The notes: a model not told the origin generated them from the sequence alone. Numbered from the stretch's first letter, positions 51,260 through 60,274 are shown. The stretch is 64,000 nucleotides of DNA from Afipia sp. (GCA_024707075.1 JANQAK010000004.1:186001-250000); one strand, 5' to 3'. Translations and numbers: made by a program.

Positions 51260-52512
51260 GCCGCCGCGTCAGAAAACCCCTTGCCAAAAAGTCCGTTCGT
51301 GACGCCGGAAAGCGTGCCGGTCCCAAGCGCGCGTCAGACAAACGTGGCTCCGACAAGCCGACGTTCGACAAACGCGATGGCGAACGGGGCTCAGTCAGAT
51401 CAACCGCCGGCAAGTTTCCGCCGCGCCGTCCGGCGGCGGAGTTTTCGCGTTCGGCAAAGCCATTTCGGGAAGCACGTGCTGAACCCGTGAGAGAAGAGAA
51501 GCCCGCGCCGCCGCCGTTGCCGACGAAAGTGCAGACCGTCGTCGTCACCGCCGACGAGAACAACATGCGCGTGGACCGTTTTCTCGAACATCGTTTTCCC
51601 GGCCTGTCATTCTCGCACATCCAGCGCATCGTCCGCAAAGGCGAGCTGCGTATCAACGGCAAGCGCGCCAACAGCAAGGACCGCCTCGAGGAAGGCCAGA
51701 GCGTCCGCATTCCGCCGCTGAAACTCGACGCGCCCAAGGTCGGCGGCGAACTGTCCGAGGCCGCCACCAAAACCCTCGACGAACTGCGCAAGATGATTCT
51801 GTTCGAGGACGCCGACGTGATGGTGCTGAACAAGCCCGCAGGTCTCGCGGTGCAGGGCGGTTCCGGCATGACCAAGCATGTCGACCAGATGCTGGAAGCG
51901 ATGCGCGATGCCAAGGGCCAGAAACCGCGCCTCGTCCATCGTCTCGACCGCGAAACGTCCGGCTGCCTGCTGATCGCCAAGACCCGCTTTGCCGCCACGG
52001 CGCTGACCGGCTCGTTCCGCCATCGCTCGGCGCGCAAGATCTACTGGGCGCTGGTGGCCGGCGTGCCGAAGCCGAAGCAGGGACGTATCTCGACCTATCT
52101 CGCCAAGGATGAGAGCGAGGAAGATTCCATCATGCGCGTCGCCGAGCATGGCGACGAGGGCGCCGCGCACGCGGTGACGTATTATGCGGTGGTCGAGGCC
52201 TCGGCGCAGAAGCTCGCCTGGGTGTCGCTGAAGCCGGTGACGGGCCGCACCCATCAGCTCCGCGCTCACATGGCGCACATCGATCACGCCATCGTGGGCG
52301 ATCCGAAATACTTCAACAAGGAAAACTGGGACCTGCCCGGCGGGATGCAGAAGCGTCTGCATCTGCTGGCTCGCCGGATTGTGATCCCGCATCCGCGCGG
52401 CGGCTTTATCGACGTCACAGCGCCGCTGCCGCCGCATATGCTGCAATCGTGGAACCTGCTGGGGCTTGAGGCCGACCGTTTCGATCCGATCGAGAATGCG
52501 CCGGAGGAGTGA
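51256..52512 (+). CDS. RluA-family 23S rRNA pseudouridine synthase
   Basis: The 418-residue product has a basic low-complexity N-terminus (about 1-95), an S4 RNA-binding domain (MRVDRFLEHRFPGLSFSHIQ, about 104-150) and a catalytic domain with the Asp in HRLDRETSGCLL (about 230). The layout fits RluC-type enzymes. It is coupled to rarA. The specific uridine targets cannot be told. Confidence 0.88.
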   Translation: MSRRVRKPLAKKSVRDAGKRAGPKRASDKRGSDKPTFDKRDGERGSVRSTAGKFPPRRPAAEFSRSAKPFREARAEPVREEKPAPPPLPTKVQTVVVTADENNMRVDRFLEHRFPGLSFSHIQRIVRKGELRINGKRANSKDRLEEGQSVRIPPLKLDAPKVGGELSEAATKTLDELRKMILFEDADVMVLNKPAGLAVQGGSGMTKHVDQMLEAMRDAKGQKPRLVHRLDRETSGCLLIAKTRFAATALTGSFRHRSARKIYWALVAGVPKPKQGRISTYLAKDESEEDSIMRVAEHGDEGAAHAVTYYAVVEASAQKLAWVSLKPVTGRTHQLRAHMAHIDHAIVGDPKYFNKENWDLPGGMQKRLHLLARRIVIPHPRGGFIDVTAPLPPHMLQSWNLLGLEADRFDPIENAPEE

Positions 52513-52552
52513 TGCTCTTGCCGTCGCTCCCTTGGATGACGATATGCCGGTA

Positions 52553-52917
52553 ATGAAAAAGTCGTCCTTGCAGTTCTGATCGCATCGTTCGTGCCGGGCA
52601 TCGCATCCGCACAGATCTACCCGCCGGGCGGTGTCGGTGCGCAGCCCGTGATTCCGTTCCCGACCACGCCGATGGCACCTCCGCCGCCACAGATCACGGT
52701 GCCGACGGTGCCGCAGATGAATTCGCCGCCGCCGTTCGCATTGCAGAACACGAAGCCGGGCTACGTGACGCAGGACACGCCGCCGAAGCCGGTGCTCAGG
52801 CGCGATCGCCGTCCGTCGTTCAGCGACCGCGTCGCGCGTTGTCTCGACGAGGGTGCGGCATGGGGACTCAATCCCAATCAGCGCGCGGCCTATTCGCGCG
52901 CCTGCGCCAACCAGTAG
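52553..52917 (+). CDS. Small proline-rich secreted protein (apparent 1-base deletion at 52556-52560)
   Basis: Adding one A to the run at 52556-52560 gives ATG AAA AAA GTC and a normal signal peptide, MKKVVLAVLIASFVPGIASA, followed by a Pro-rich mature part (PPGGVGAQPVIPFPTTPMAP) and a C-terminal motif RVARCLDEGAAWGLNPNQRA with ACANQ at the end. Total about 121 residues. Without the extra base only an internal GTG start would remain, cutting the signal peptide. The function is unknown; similar small proteins occur in relatives at this place. Confidence 0.6.
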
Positions 52918-52928
52918 AGTTTGTTTCC

Positions 52929-53702
52929 ATGCGTGAACTGTTCGATGAAGTCGCCGGCAAGTCTCCGCTCGATCCGCGCGAGGCGTCGCGCAAATCGTCG
53001 CGCACGCCGCTGCGCAAGCGCTTCTACACCAGCGCGGGGGTAGCGGAAGGGCCGGACGGCTTCGCGGTGACGCTCGACGGCAAGCCGGTTCGCACGCCGG
53101 GCAAGAATCCGCTGGCCGCGCCGACGCGCGAGCTCGCCGAGGCGATGGCGGCCGAATGGGACGCGCAGCCGGAGATGATCGATCCGATGGCAATGCCGCT
53201 GACGCGGCTCGCCAACAGCGTGATCGATGGCGTCGCGGGAAACGTGCAGGCGGTCGCCGACGATGCGGCGAAGTATTTCGAGTCCGATCTTTTATTCTAT
53301 CGCGCGGGCTTTCCCGAAGAACTGATCGCGAGGCAGGCGGAGCACTGGGACCCGGTGCTGCGCTGGACGGCTGATGATCTCGGCGCGCATTTTATTCTCA
53401 CCGAGGGCGTGATCCATGTGCAGCAGCCGGAGCCGGCAGTCGCCGCCGTGCGCGCCGCGCTGCCGGCGGATGCGTGGCCGGTCGGCGCATTCCATGTCGT
53501 CACCACCATCACCGGCTCGGCGCTGCTCGCGCTGGCGCTGAAGCATCGCGTGCTGGATGAGGCGCAGGTCTGGGCCGCGGCCCATGTGGACGAGGACTGG
53601 AACCGGGAAAAATGGGGCGTCGACGAGGAGGTCGAAGCCCGCCGTGCGCAGCGGCAGAAGGATTTCGAAGCCGCCGCGCTGGTGCTGAAGGCGCTGGGTT
53701 GA
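52929..53702 (+). CDS. ATP12 family chaperone
   Basis: The 257-residue product matches the ATP12 chaperone family, which in mitochondria helps assemble the F1-ATPase alpha subunit: KRFYTSAGVAEGPDGFAVTL, LDGKPVRTPGKNPLAAPTRE, AEWDAQPEMIDPMAMPLTRL. It is widespread in alphaproteobacteria. The start at 52929 was chosen by homology; a longer in-frame start overlaps the secreted protein gene. Confidence 0.88.
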   Translation: MRELFDEVAGKSPLDPREASRKSSRTPLRKRFYTSAGVAEGPDGFAVTLDGKPVRTPGKNPLAAPTRELAEAMAAEWDAQPEMIDPMAMPLTRLANSVIDGVAGNVQAVADDAAKYFESDLLFYRAGFPEELIARQAEHWDPVLRWTADDLGAHFILTEGVIHVQQPEPAVAAVRAALPADAWPVGAFHVVTTITGSALLALALKHRVLDEAQVWAAAHVDEDWNREKWGVDEEVEARRAQRQKDFEAAALVLKALG

Positions 53703-53732
53703 GGGCATGAATATTATTTGGCGCGATGTGCC

Positions 53733-53832
53733 GTCACCCTGAGGTGCCGAAGCGAAGCGGAGGCCTCGAAGGGCGACGGCTTGACTAAATGTCATCCTTC
53801 GAGGCTCGCAAGAGCTCGCACCTCAGGATGAC
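53733..53832. repeat. Two head-to-head TCATCCTGAGG-family palindromes
   Basis: The first unit runs from GTCACCCTGAGG (53733-53744) to CCTCGAAGGGCGAC (53764-53777). The second, in reverse, runs from GTCATCCTTCGAGG (53791-53804) to CCTCAGGATGAC (53821-53832). Confidence 0.65.
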
Positions 53833-53845
53833 GGGTAGAACTCGC

Positions 53846-53870
53846 GTCGTCCGGCCTTTGCCGGGACGAC
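53846..53870. repeat. GTCGTCCGGC...GCCGGGACGAC palindrome
   Basis: GTCGTCCGGC (53846-53855) and GCCGGGACGAC (53860-53870) pair with one bulge around CTTT. This is another small intergenic palindrome common in the group. Confidence 0.5.
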
Positions 53871-53944
53871 ATTGTAAGTTCCACATCTCCTACCGGGACC
53901 ATTCAGTTAACAGAAGGTTTACGACGCTGGGCTAGCTTTCCCGC

Positions 53945-53993
53945 GAGCATGATGCCGAAACGTGTGAAGCGGTTTTCGGACAACATCATGCTC
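53945..53993. repeat. GAGCATGATG...CATCATGCTC palindromic repeat, copy 4
   Basis: The arms at 53945-53954 and 53984-53993 are perfect inverted copies; the core GCCGAAACGTG...CGGTTTTCGGA matches the copies in the ribosomal cluster. It ends 22 bases before the next start codon. Confidence 0.7.
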
Positions 53994-54015
53994 CGGACGT
54001 ATGGAAGCGCCCAAA

Positions 54016-55611
54016 ATGTCGATCGCGATCAATCCCGTCTTTCCGGTTGTTGCCGCCCAAGGGGTTGCGGCGAATGCCGTCTTGCAGCCGGGCACGATGA
54101 TCGAGGCGACGGTGCTGAAGCAACTCGATGCCAATCTGGTCCGCATCGCCATCGCCAACCTGACCATCGAAGTGCTGTCCGAAGTGCCGCTGCAAGCGGG
54201 GCAGGTGTTGCAGCTTGCAGTCTCGCAGACGCCGCAGGGCGTGCGGCTTCAGATCGTGCCGGGCGAAGGCGCGTCAGCGCAGGCGGCTGCCGGAGACAGC
54301 GCCGCGGTCGATACCGTCAGCGTCCCGAAATCCGATGCGCCGGTGCAGGCCGCCGCGTCCGGCCGCGTGCTCACCAATCTCGAAGCGCTGGCGGTCTCGG
54401 CCGCCGTGCAGACCGCCGCGGCCCGGCAGGGCAGCCTGTCACCGCTGTTCGCAAATCTGAACGTCGCTGCGTCCTCGCAGACATTGCCGCAGACGCTTCA
54501 GCAGGCCGCCGCGCAATTGCTGGCGCAGCGCACGCCGCTCAGCGAGAACCTGAGCGGCGATGCGTTGAGAACGGCGTTTCAGACGTCGGGACTCTTTCTC
54601 GAACAAAATCTCGCCAATGGGTCGAATACACCGGACCTCAAGGCGGCGCTGATCGTGTTTCGCCAGACCGTGGCATCGTGGCTCGGCAACACACCGGCCG
54701 CCGCAAACGCCGCGCCCCAGCCACAGGCCATGCCGTCATCGGCTGCGCCGCCGTTGTCGCCCGAGATCGAAGCCGGCGACATCCTGCTGCCGCAGGGACC
54801 GTTGCATGTTGCAGACGACACCGCCGAGCCGGCCGGCAAGATCCAGATCTATGCGCCGAACGAACCGCTGCCGACGGCGGCGAACCGCGCCGCCGCGGCG
54901 GGCGCTGGATTGACCGAGTTGCAGGAGATCTTGCAGGGATTGCCTAAGGGCGTCAGCGATGCGGTCGCGCATTTGCTCGATGCCGAGGGACGCGCGATGC
55001 CGCGTGCGGGCGAGGGCGAGGAGGCCTTCGCGCGCAGCACCGTTCCGCCGCCGCCGTTTCGCGGATCGGACACCACCGCGCAGTCCATCGCGCTGCCGTC
55101 GCTTGCGCCGGACGACGCGCCCGCAACGGTGGCGCATCGCCTGATCGCAGACACCGACGCCGCCCTGGCGCGGCAGACGCTGTTGCAGGCAGCGTCATTG
55201 CCCGTCGATGTCCCCGGCGTGCGCAACGATCCGGCCGTGCCGCGCTGGAATTTCGAGATTCCGTTTGCGACTCCGCAAGGCACGGCGATAGCGCAATTCG
55301 AGATTTCGCGCGATGGCGGAGGCAATGGCGAGGCCGAAGCTGCCGCCCGCGTGTGGCGGGCGCGGTTCTCGCTCGATGTCGAGCCGAACGGGCCGGTGCA
55401 TGCGCTGGTGTCGCTCAGTGGCGGACGCACGTCGGTGCGGATGTGGGCGGAGCGGCCCGCGACAGCGGCGCAATTGCGGATCAATGCGCCGCAACTGTCG
55501 CACGCGCTGCGCGAAGCAGCCCTTGAGCCGGGCGACATCGTGATCGGCGACGGTGCGCCGCCGAAGCCTGCGCCCCCGCCGGCCGGGCATTTTCTGGATC
55601 GCGCGCTATGA
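54016..55611 (+). CDS. Flagellar hook-length control (FliK)-like protein
   Basis: The 531-residue product has a low-complexity Ala/Pro/Gln-rich middle and a C-terminal domain resembling the FliK C-terminal fold (RWNFEIPFATPQGTAIAQFE, VWRARFSLDVEPNGPVHALV, VRMWAERPATAAQLRINAPQ). FliK measures hook length and talks to FlhB. The ATG at 54016 has GGAAG nearby; an ATG 15 bases earlier is also possible. It overlaps the next gene, an FlhB-tail-like protein, by four bases, which supports a flagellum or type III export role outside the main flagellar cluster. Confidence 0.75.
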   Translation: MSIAINPVFPVVAAQGVAANAVLQPGTMIEATVLKQLDANLVRIAIANLTIEVLSEVPLQAGQVLQLAVSQTPQGVRLQIVPGEGASAQAAAGDSAAVDTVSVPKSDAPVQAAASGRVLTNLEALAVSAAVQTAAARQGSLSPLFANLNVAASSQTLPQTLQQAAAQLLAQRTPLSENLSGDALRTAFQTSGLFLEQNLANGSNTPDLKAALIVFRQTVASWLGNTPAAANAAPQPQAMPSSAAPPLSPEIEAGDILLPQGPLHVADDTAEPAGKIQIYAPNEPLPTAANRAAAAGAGLTELQEILQGLPKGVSDAVAHLLDAEGRAMPRAGEGEEAFARSTVPPPPFRGSDTTAQSIALPSLAPDDAPATVAHRLIADTDAALARQTLLQAASLPVDVPGVRNDPAVPRWNFEIPFATPQGTAIAQFEISRDGGGNGEAEAAARVWRARFSLDVEPNGPVHALVSLSGGRTSVRMWAERPATAAQLRINAPQLSHALREAALEPGDIVIGDGAPPKPAPPPAGHFLDRAL

Positions 55612-55874
55612 TTTCAGAGACCAGAAGCACGCTCGCAGTCGCGCTGCATTACGACAAGAAGGGTGCGCCGCGCGTCGTCGCCAAGGGCAAGGGCACGCTC
55701 GGCGACAAGATCATCGAGATCGCCAAAGAAAACGACATTCCCATCGAGGAAAATGAAGTGCTGGCCGGCGCACTCTCCAATGTCGAACTCGGCGACGAGA
55801 TTCCCGCCGAACTCTACAAGGGCGTCGCGGAAGTCCTGATCTTCGTGATGCGGCTGTCGGGCCGGCTGCGCTAG
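55608..55874 (+). CDS. FlhB C-terminal-domain-like protein (EscU/YscU/HrcU family)
   Basis: The 88-residue product matches the cytosolic tail of FlhB (TLAVALHYDKKGAPRVVAKG, DIPIEENEVLAGALSNVELG, IPAELYKGVAEVLIFV) but lacks the membrane part and the NPTH self-cleavage site. Such stand-alone proteins (FlhX-like) can replace or compete with the FlhB tail in substrate switching. It is coupled to the FliK-like gene. Confidence 0.82.
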   Translation: MISETRSTLAVALHYDKKGAPRVVAKGKGTLGDKIIEIAKENDIPIEENEVLAGALSNVELGDEIPAELYKGVAEVLIFVMRLSGRLR

Positions 55875-56242
55875 CGCGCGGGCGGCGGGCCGAAGAAGCC
55901 GATGATCTTCGTCAACCGGCCGTCGGGACCGACCTCGCCGATATCGATCGATGTGTCGCCGCAGGTTCCGTCGGCGCGTACCAGCCGCCAGAGGAAGCGC
56001 AGCACGTTGTGATGTGCATCGGTGCCGCTCATGAATTCGAGCCGCGCGCCGGGCCGCCCGGCCTGAACTTCCTTGATTCGCCGCGACAGCGCATCCCGTC
56101 CGGTCACTTCGACATTGGGATCGACATAGACGCCGTTGTCGGCCCAGCACTGCGCGAGCAGCGCGTTGCGCCTGGCATCGTCGGTCTCGTTCCAGGCCGC
56201 GATATACTGTTCGGCGATCTCTGCCGCCTTGCCGCTATTCAT
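55871..56242 (-). CDS. NTF2-like (SnoaL-type) protein
   Basis: The 123-residue product has the NTF2-like cone fold pattern (AAEIAEQYIAAWNETDDARR, CWADNGVYVDPNVEVTGRDA, GPDGRLTKIIGFFGPPPAR). Members bind or turn over small hydrophobic ligands; the role is unknown. It is convergent with the FlhB-like gene, overlapping it by four bases. Confidence 0.75.
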   Translation of the reverse strand: MNSGKAAEIAEQYIAAWNETDDARRNALLAQCWADNGVYVDPNVEVTGRDALSRRIKEVQAGRPGARLEFMSGTDAHHNVLRFLWRLVRADGTCGDTSIDIGEVGPDGRLTKIIGFFGPPPAR

Positions 56243-56364
56243 GAGTTTCTCCCTCGGGTTTTTGCGACGGTAGCGGATTCATGCGCGTAGGTCCAAACCG
56301 CGGCCATGCTTTCAACATGAAACGCGGCAATTTGTCTGGGCCTCACTGCTCTGGAGCGTATCTC

Positions 56365-57189
56365 GTGATTCATCGCCGCCATGCCCTCGGGCTTATCGCC
56401 GCCGCTGTCGTTCCCTCGCGCGCCTTTGCCGATACCGCACCCGAGGTTCGGGAAAGTCTCCTCAAGCACTTTATAGACGAGGGCACTGCCGGTACGTTTG
56501 CGGCGTTCAAGACTGACGACAAGAGATTGATCGTCAGCGACGGAACGCGCACCCGAAGCGCGATCCTGCCGGCATCCACCTTCAAGATTCCGAATTCCAT
56601 CGTCGCGCTGGACACCGGCGTCGTCGCCGATCCGGACAAGGACGTGTTCAAATGGGACGGCATCACGCGCAGCATTCCCGACTGGAACAAGGACCACACC
56701 CTGCGCACGGCCATCGCGGCGTCCGCCGTTCCGGTCTATCAGGAAATCGCGCGGCGGATCGGCGCGGAGCGGATGCAGAAATATCTCGACGCGTTCGATT
56801 ACGGCAACCGCAACATCGGCGGCGGCATCGACCGCTTCTGGCTGACCGGCGATTTGCGGATTTCTCCGATGCAGCAGATCGCTTTCGTCGACAAGCTGCG
56901 GCGCGGTGTGCTGCCGGCCTCAAAGCGCGCGCAGGAGCTGACGCGTGACATTCTCACCTTGACGAAGGCGGGCGACAGTATCATCCGCGCCAAGACGGGA
57001 CTGATCGGCGTCGATGACCGGACCGCGATTGAAGGAGCCAAGGCAAGCCTCGGCTGGCTGGTGGGCTGGGCGGAGAAGGGCGGCGCGCAGACCGTGTTCG
57101 CGCTCAACCTCGATATCCGCGAACCGAAGCATACCGCCAGCCGCATGACCATCGCGCAGCAGTGCCTGCGCGACATCGGCGCGATCTGA
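56365..57189 (+). CDS. Class D (OXA-type) beta-lactamase
   Basis: The 274-residue product has the class D motifs in order: PASTFK with the active Ser and the Lys that is carboxylated (about residue 71), SAVPVYQEIARRIG (SXV), FDYGNRNIGGG (YGN) and RAKTGLIG (KTG) followed by LGWLVGW. The GTG start at 56365 with GGAG upstream gives a twin-arginine-looking signal, VIHRRHALGLIAAAVVPSRA; an ATG at 56281 would add 28 odd residues. It should hydrolyse some beta-lactams in the periplasm. It sits between two NTF2-like genes with no mobile element in sight, so it looks like a resident chromosomal gene. Confidence 0.88.
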   Translation: MIHRRHALGLIAAAVVPSRAFADTAPEVRESLLKHFIDEGTAGTFAAFKTDDKRLIVSDGTRTRSAILPASTFKIPNSIVALDTGVVADPDKDVFKWDGITRSIPDWNKDHTLRTAIAASAVPVYQEIARRIGAERMQKYLDAFDYGNRNIGGGIDRFWLTGDLRISPMQQIAFVDKLRRGVLPASKRAQELTRDILTLTKAGDSIIRAKTGLIGVDDRTAIEGAKASLGWLVGWAEKGGAQTVFALNLDIREPKHTASRMTIAQQCLRDIGAI

Positions 57190-57309
57190 TCCGCTGGACC
57201 GCTGGCCTGTCGGCCGTTGCATGACGCCCCTGCGGCCGGGTCGGCCGGTGGATTCCTGCCGCAAAATCGCTAGTCTGCCGCCAACCAGAAAAGCAGGGAG
57301 AGAACACGC

Positions 57310-57681
57310 ATGTCAGCACCGGCTTGGAAAGAACTCGCCACGCGCTACAACGCGGCGTGGAACGCGCACGATGTGGCGGCGATCATGGCGATGCATGCCG
57401 ACGACACCAGCTACCAGCGCCACGGCAGCCCGAAAGTGTACAAGGGCAAGGAGGCCGTCGCCGAGCAGTTCGGCAAGGATTTCTCCGGCCTGCCGGGGCT
57501 GCATTTCGAGGGCGTCGCGCTCTATGGCAGCGACGATCACTTCGTCTCGGAATCGATTCTCACCGCGACCAAGCCCGACGGCACACCTGTGACGATGGAG
57601 TTGGTCGACGTCATCACGCTGCGCGACGGCAAGGTGGTTCACAAGTCGAGCTACTTCGTCGCGAGCCGGCCGGCGAAGTAG
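57310..57681 (+). CDS. NTF2-like (SnoaL-type) protein
   Basis: The 123-residue product shows the NTF2-like pattern (ELATRYNAAWNAHDVAAIMA, MHADDTSYQRHGSPKVYKGK, LVDVITLRDGKVVHKSSYF). Same length as the protein encoded on the other side of the beta-lactamase gene but with little direct similarity. AGGGAGAG lies upstream of the ATG. Role unknown. Confidence 0.75.
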   Translation: MSAPAWKELATRYNAAWNAHDVAAIMAMHADDTSYQRHGSPKVYKGKEAVAEQFGKDFSGLPGLHFEGVALYGSDDHFVSESILTATKPDGTPVTMELVDVITLRDGKVVHKSSYFVASRPAK

Positions 57682-57815
57682 GAGGGTACTTCCTGGTCGA
57701 TATGAGAGCGGCGGTCCGCCGGTCGCCATTTATCCGGTGAGTGGAGATCCCCCTTGCGGGCGATCCCGTGCGGGCATACAGTTTCACTTTTCATACTTTA
57801 TTTTCTGGTGCATCA

Positions 57816-59369
57816 ATGAAAGCTATTGCATTCGCTTCAGCCGCGATCACCATTGTTTGCAGCACGCATGCATGGTCGGCGGATTCCGTCCTCGGGATGG
57901 GGATGGCCCATCCTCCCAAGGCTGCTGAACTGGTCGATCGCCGCATTTACCGGATATCGTTCAAATGCAGCAGGGGAGCCAGCCTGACAGGCAGCATTCC
58001 GGCCAAGGCGCTTATTCGGACCAATGAAAGCAATACCCATCTGGTCGTTATCGCGGATTCCGTGCCGACGAGAGATGCTGCCGACAAGTTGAAGCTGCCC
58101 GAAAACGCCGTCGCGCTGCTTCCTGTCTTTATGGTGCGCAAGGGAATATCCGACCCGGACAACCGCAGCGCATGCCCCAACGACACCTATGTTTATGGCG
58201 GGCGCAAGCTGTATCTGATGGGAGTTGCAAGTTTCTCGACAACCCATGAGCCCGGAATCTTCATGAGCATCGGGTATGGAATTGCCGGTCTGATCCCGCC
58301 GCTGTGGTCGATGTTTAAGGGAAACATCCCGGCCGATGTTTCAGCCAAGGTGACGAACTACAGTGCAACCGAAGATCCTCTCAAGAAAACGCTCTCTGCG
58401 TTGAACGATGACGAGAACTACAGCGTTACCGAGGAAATGGGGCCGGGAAAATACCGCGTCGATACGGCGTTCAGTCATGTCGACATCCAGGTTTCCTACA
58501 TCAGGTCTGTTCTTAGGGAAGGCGGCCCGAAAGTTCAAAATTCGTTCCGAAAGCAACTCGATTCAGCTCCCGAGAAGCTAACGACAACCGATATCAAGGG
58601 GACCTGTGCGAAGCTAGCAAATGCGCTGGCGAAGCTCGGTTTCTCAAAGGAAGAGGATATCCCCTATGCGCTTGCTTATCGGGGAATCGACGCAGGATTC
58701 ACCGCCGATCAGGCAAGCCAATGTCTTGGACCTGATTTTGCCCTTCGGGCCGCGAAGATGAAAGACGCATGGGTCGATGCACTTTCGTGGCAGGTACTGA
58801 GCGAGAAGCAGGCGGCCGCAGACTACCCACCGCAGGGAGCGAGTCCGGACTATCAGGCCGCATACTCGGTCAACAAGCGTTTTACGGAGAAGTTTAACCG
58901 CGCGCTAGGCCGGATCATGGGAACAGCAACACCGGCTGCTGACGATCAGACCGCGCTGAACAAGTTGCTTGCAAGCCCGTTCTCGCTTCAGGATGAAACA
59001 GCCGCAAAGGCGTTTCAGGGCGCGGGACCGGTGACGTCCGGCGAAACGCTGGTGCAAGCGCTGGCAAAGACCGGATATCGCCGCTTTGGTTGCCATCAGG
59101 AAACCGAACTCGGCATGGCGGACGATGGCGGCAAGACGCTGCTTTTTGCGTTCAAGGCGGATCGGGACAATGAGACTTTGCCGATCAAGAGCGTTCTTAT
59201 TTTCAAGCCGCTTTATACGAACGGATTGATCACAAAGATCGTCGCTTACGATGAATATGACTGGATCAACACCGTCATGGCTGCCCGGAGCTACAAGTGC
59301 AACGAGACGGTCGTGGAGCGGCCAAAAACCGAAGAAAAGGTGGCGAGCGCCGCGCCAAAGCCGAACTAG
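57816..59369 (+). CDS. Exported protein of unknown function
   Basis: The 517-residue product begins with a signal peptide (MKAIAFASAAITIVCSTHAW, cut after SA). One hydrophobic segment (IGYGIAGLIPPLW, about residue 155) may be buried. I recognise no domain. Cysteines are few. The ATG at 57816 was chosen since it starts the signal peptide; an ATG 75 bases earlier adds a non-signal-like segment. Base composition is somewhat less GC-rich than that of the surrounding genes. It stands alone between an NTF2-like gene and an opposite-strand gene. Confidence 0.65.
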   Translation: MKAIAFASAAITIVCSTHAWSADSVLGMGMAHPPKAAELVDRRIYRISFKCSRGASLTGSIPAKALIRTNESNTHLVVIADSVPTRDAADKLKLPENAVALLPVFMVRKGISDPDNRSACPNDTYVYGGRKLYLMGVASFSTTHEPGIFMSIGYGIAGLIPPLWSMFKGNIPADVSAKVTNYSATEDPLKKTLSALNDDENYSVTEEMGPGKYRVDTAFSHVDIQVSYIRSVLREGGPKVQNSFRKQLDSAPEKLTTTDIKGTCAKLANALAKLGFSKEEDIPYALAYRGIDAGFTADQASQCLGPDFALRAAKMKDAWVDALSWQVLSEKQAAADYPPQGASPDYQAAYSVNKRFTEKFNRALGRIMGTATPAADDQTALNKLLASPFSLQDETAAKAFQGAGPVTSGETLVQALAKTGYRRFGCHQETELGMADDGGKTLLFAFKADRDNETLPIKSVLIFKPLYTNGLITKIVAYDEYDWINTVMAARSYKCNETVVERPKTEEKVASAAPKPN

Positions 59370-59393
59370 ACATTGGAGGGTAGCGAAGGGCGC

Positions 59394-59671
59394 TCAATCC
59401 TTCGCCGTCGTCCCCTTTACCTGCGCCGCCAGCACGGCCTTGGTCGCGGTGAGATCGACCAGCGGATAGGTGTCGAACCGGGCGGGGATGATGTCCGCCC
59501 ATTCGTTCAGGATCCGGTGCAGCACCTCATTACTCTCCACATCGAAGATCGCGACTGCGCCGCGCCCGACGCGCGGATAGATGTCTCCATCCATGGCCAG
59601 AAGCCTTGCCGCGCCTTGGCGACATCCGATGGCCGCTCGGGCCTCGGTTCGGAGATGACGAGGAACAGCAT
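59394..59671 (-). CDS. Muconolactone isomerase-like small protein (apparent 1-base deletion near 59596)
   Basis: Read across one break, the product is about 92 residues: MLFLVISEPRPERPSDVAKA, then MDGDIYPRVGRGAVAIFDVE and ending VLAAQVKGTTAKD. The pattern resembles small ferredoxin-like-fold proteins of the muconolactone isomerase/YciI kind. The break lies at GGCC (59595-59598); one more base gives a continuous RQGFWPMDGDIYP. It is followed upstream (same strand) by a DUF4260 gene 17 bases away, so both may be one transcript. Confidence 0.5.
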
Positions 59672-59688
59672 GGCCTGACCTTTCGAGG

Positions 59689-60108
59689 CTAGGGCGGGGA
59701 TGAGCCGTTGGCTTTCCCGATCCTTCCCAGATGCGTGAAGCCGAACCCGGCGTCGTATTTCAGGCCGTAGCCGAGCGCGCGGTCGATGCCGATATGCGCG
59801 CTCCAGATCAGCGCGAGATGCATCGCCAGCGCCGACGGCACGACCATGCCGACGATGCCGAGCAGCATCGGCAGGATGGCGGCGTGGGCGACGTTGTAGG
59901 TCGCGGCGCCGGCGCGCGGGCCGCCGAGATAGCCGACAAAGCTCAGGTCCGGCGCCAGCAGCAGCAGCGCGAACATTCCCCACGAGCCTTCGAAGTAGCT
60001 GTAGAACACGATGCTGGCGAGGGCGAGCGCCGCGCCCTCCAGCCGCAGCAGGGTGCGGACCCCGCCGGTCGCGCCCCCGGCCGTCATTGTCGCTGGTCTA
60101 TCGGTCAT
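59689..60108 (-). CDS. DUF4260 membrane protein
   Basis: The 139-residue product has four likely membrane helices and the DUF4260 pattern (RLEGAALALASIVFYSYFEG, LLLAPDLSFVGYLGGPRAGA, YNVAHAAILPMLLGIVG, SAHIGIDRALGYGLKYDAGF). The function of the family is not known. The ATG at 60108 gives MTDRPATMTAGG. Confidence 0.8.
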   Translation of the reverse strand: MTDRPATMTAGGATGGVRTLLRLEGAALALASIVFYSYFEGSWGMFALLLLAPDLSFVGYLGGPRAGAATYNVAHAAILPMLLGIVGMVVPSALAMHLALIWSAHIGIDRALGYGLKYDAGFGFTHLGRIGKANGSSPP

Positions 60109-60274
60109 GGCCGCGAATCCCCCATAAAATCGCAGTTTATCACGCGGCGCGGGACAGCCATGGGCCGATAATTCAGGGCGGCGGGGGCATTTTCCCTTGC
60201 CCAAACAGCGTGCTAGAAAGCTGCCCACACTCTTGAGAGGGCGGCGCCTGCCGCCGAAGTTGGGGCGAATATCC

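Larger units (their letters stand above)
53703..54015. other. Repeat-filled intergenic region before the FliK-like gene
   Basis: The region contains three palindrome families listed separately and no supported gene or clear promoter. Confidence 0.5.
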
